A stretch of DNA of 6,138 bases, from the NCBI GenBank assembly GCA_903970565.1, contig CAJCJE010000240.1, positions 1 through 6,138 on the forward strand, read 5' to 3'. The stretch comes from Candidatus Melainabacteria bacterium (GTDB taxonomy: Bacteria > Actinomycetota > Actinomycetes > Mycobacteriales > Pseudonocardiaceae). A program made the translations under genes and the position numbers. The notes below the pieces were generated by a model. It was not told the origin of the DNA, made no database searches, and saw nothing but the letters and a program-made list of their open reading frames with translations. Of the stretch, positions 5,289 to 6,138 are shown in pieces (within the stretch, counting starts at the first letter, position 1; each line of letters begins with the position of its first letter).

Positions 5289-5726
5289 TCACTGTCCGCT
5301 CCCGGCCGCATCAACCCGCTGACCAGGCGATTCCCGCCGCCGCGCCGCTGTCCGCCGGCCGACCGAGTTGCCCAGTGCCACCGCGCTCGGCAGGGTGCCG
5401 GCGGCCAGCAGCAGCAGACCCCGCCAGTCTTCCAGGAACACCAGGTTCTCGGTGCCGGCGAAGCCGATCACCCCGATGGTGGCCAGCCACACCCACAGCG
5501 GCGCGCCGACGACCAGAATCCGACTGGAGGCGTCTCCGGCCCGCGCCACCAACCACGGCATGGTCACGGCCGCGACCAGCGCGGTGATCGGGAACGGCCA
5601 GCTACCGAGGTTCGGCAGCAGGGTTCCGTCGAACCGCAGCGGCAGGAAGAACACCTCCAACACCGCGAGAACGACCGCGTCCACCAGCAGTACCAGCAAC
5701 ATGAACCAGTCGGCCGGCCGGCGCAT
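5289..5726 (-). CDS. Small four-helix membrane protein, coupled to mshB (function unknown)
   Basis: A 145-residue protein with four predicted membrane helices at about 7-28, 45-63, 69-90 and 102-121, and an Arg-rich polar C-terminal tail (124-145, starting GRRTAARRRES) that should lie in the cytoplasm. No catalytic motif is visible. A conserved-looking FDGTLLPNLGSWPFP loop (32-46) lies between helices 1 and 2. The start is ATG 5726: its first base is the last base of the mshB stop (TGATG), a sign of translational coupling; earlier in-frame starts would lie inside mshB. Mycobacterial Rv1171, next to mshB (Rv1170), is of the same length class (from memory), so this looks like a conserved partner. 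A role in mycothiol metabolism is only inference from position. Confidence 0.82.
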   Translation of the reverse strand: MRRPADWFMLLVLLVDAVVLAVLEVFFLPLRFDGTLLPNLGSWPFPITALVAAVTMPWLVARAGDASSRILVVGAPLWVWLATIGVIGFAGTENLVFLEDWRGLLLLAAGTLPSAVALGNSVGRRTAARRRESPGQRVDAAGSGQ

Positions 5727-6138
5727 CAGCGCGCCTGCCCGGCAGCGGGCGCCTCGGCGAGGCCACCGAACAGGTCGGTCGCCGCACCCGTCCCGTCGCC
5801 CCGCGCGAGCACGAAGTACTCGGTCGGCAGCAGCGGCGCGGCGATGTCGTTGGACAGCGCGTACGCGACCCGGTCCTCGGCCGACCACACCCTCACCTGG
5901 GTGGCGTGCGCGCGCAGGGCCCGTAGTTTGGCCGGCAGGTACTCGGCGACATCCAGCTCGGTGCTGACCAGTTCGTCGGCCACCACCGCCAACTCGGCCG
6001 GCTCCGGCAGCCGGAACGGCAGATCGGACCAGCCGGCGAGCCGTTCGATTCCGGCCTCGACGGCGGAGCGCGGCTGCACCGCGTAGAACACCCGCGCGAC
6101 CTCCGGGACCGCTCGCGCGGCGGCGACGGTGATCTCGT
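5726..6138 (-). CDS. mshB: MshB, GlcNAc-Ins deacetylase of mycothiol synthesis (3' part only)
   Basis: The last 136 residues or so of a protein whose 5' end lies beyond the right edge. MshB removes the acetyl group from N-acetylglucosaminyl-inositol, a zinc-dependent cytosolic step in mycothiol synthesis. The fragment follows the C-terminal third of mycobacterial MshB as I recall it: VARVFYAVQ, matching its KFYWTV strand, then LRALRAHATQV (nearly the same as ALAAHATQV), YALSNDIAAPLLPTEYFVLARG (the ALSN...P-L...E-Y/H-VLA pattern), and TDLFGGL near the end. The zinc ligands and catalytic Asp are in the missing N-terminal part, so activity cannot be judged. The related mycothiol-conjugate amidase Mca shares the fold, but the ALSN/HATQV tail favours MshB. 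The stop overlaps the next gene's start by one base. Confidence 0.88.
   Translation of the reverse strand, partial: EITVAAARAVPEVARVFYAVQPRSAVEAGIERLAGWSDLPFRLPEPAELAVVADELVSTELDVAEYLPAKLRALRAHATQVRVWSAEDRVAYALSNDIAAPLLPTEYFVLARGDGTGAATDLFGGLAEAPAAGQAR

Overview
This is a stretch of high-GC actinobacterial chromosome. Codon third positions are strongly G/C. The right edge carries the 3' end of mshB, a mycothiol biosynthesis gene, and mycothiol is an actinobacterial thiol. No rRNA, tRNA, transposase, integrase or CRISPR repeats were seen. All six recognisable genes lie on the minus strand, so transcription runs from right (6138) to left (1). The gene order mshB, small membrane protein, 7Fe ferredoxin, DapC-type aminotransferase recalls the mycobacterial Rv1170/Rv1171 and Rv1177/Rv1178 pairs (from memory) and suggests a Mycobacteriales or Pseudonocardiales-like organism. 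The genus cannot be told from the sequence.

Right half (3535-6138), housekeeping: the C-terminal part of MshB (5726-6138) overlaps by one base (TGATG) a four-helix membrane protein of unknown function (5289-5726). After a 229-base intergenic region comes a Zhang-type strong ribosome-binding site (AGGAG) and a 106-residue 7Fe ferredoxin (4739-5059). A 115-base gap with a small hairpin leads to a PLP-dependent succinyldiaminopimelate transaminase, DapC-like (3535-4623), of lysine/peptidoglycan biosynthesis.

Left half (182-3534), a probable nucleobase operon: a roughly 200-base intergenic region with two inverted repeats precedes three genes: a yeast-type (Fcy1-like) cytosine deaminase (2791-3333), an isopenicillin-N-synthase-fold non-haem iron oxygenase (1699-2658), and an NCS1 family purine/cytosine-type permease (234-1706). 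The last two overlap by 8 bases. A long, nearly perfect hairpin (182-229) lies four bases after the permease stop and closes the operon. The likely logic is import of a nucleobase, hydrolytic deamination, and an oxidation of the ring or its methyl group. The closest known oxygenase with a matching role is fungal thymine 7-hydroxylase, which has the same fold. The oxygenase here, however, has Leu where the family's R-x-S arginine normally binds the 2-oxoglutarate carboxylate, so its co-substrate and reaction are open. This operon is the most interesting part of the window.

The leftmost 180 bases hold a second hairpin and ambiguous coding traces at the edge.
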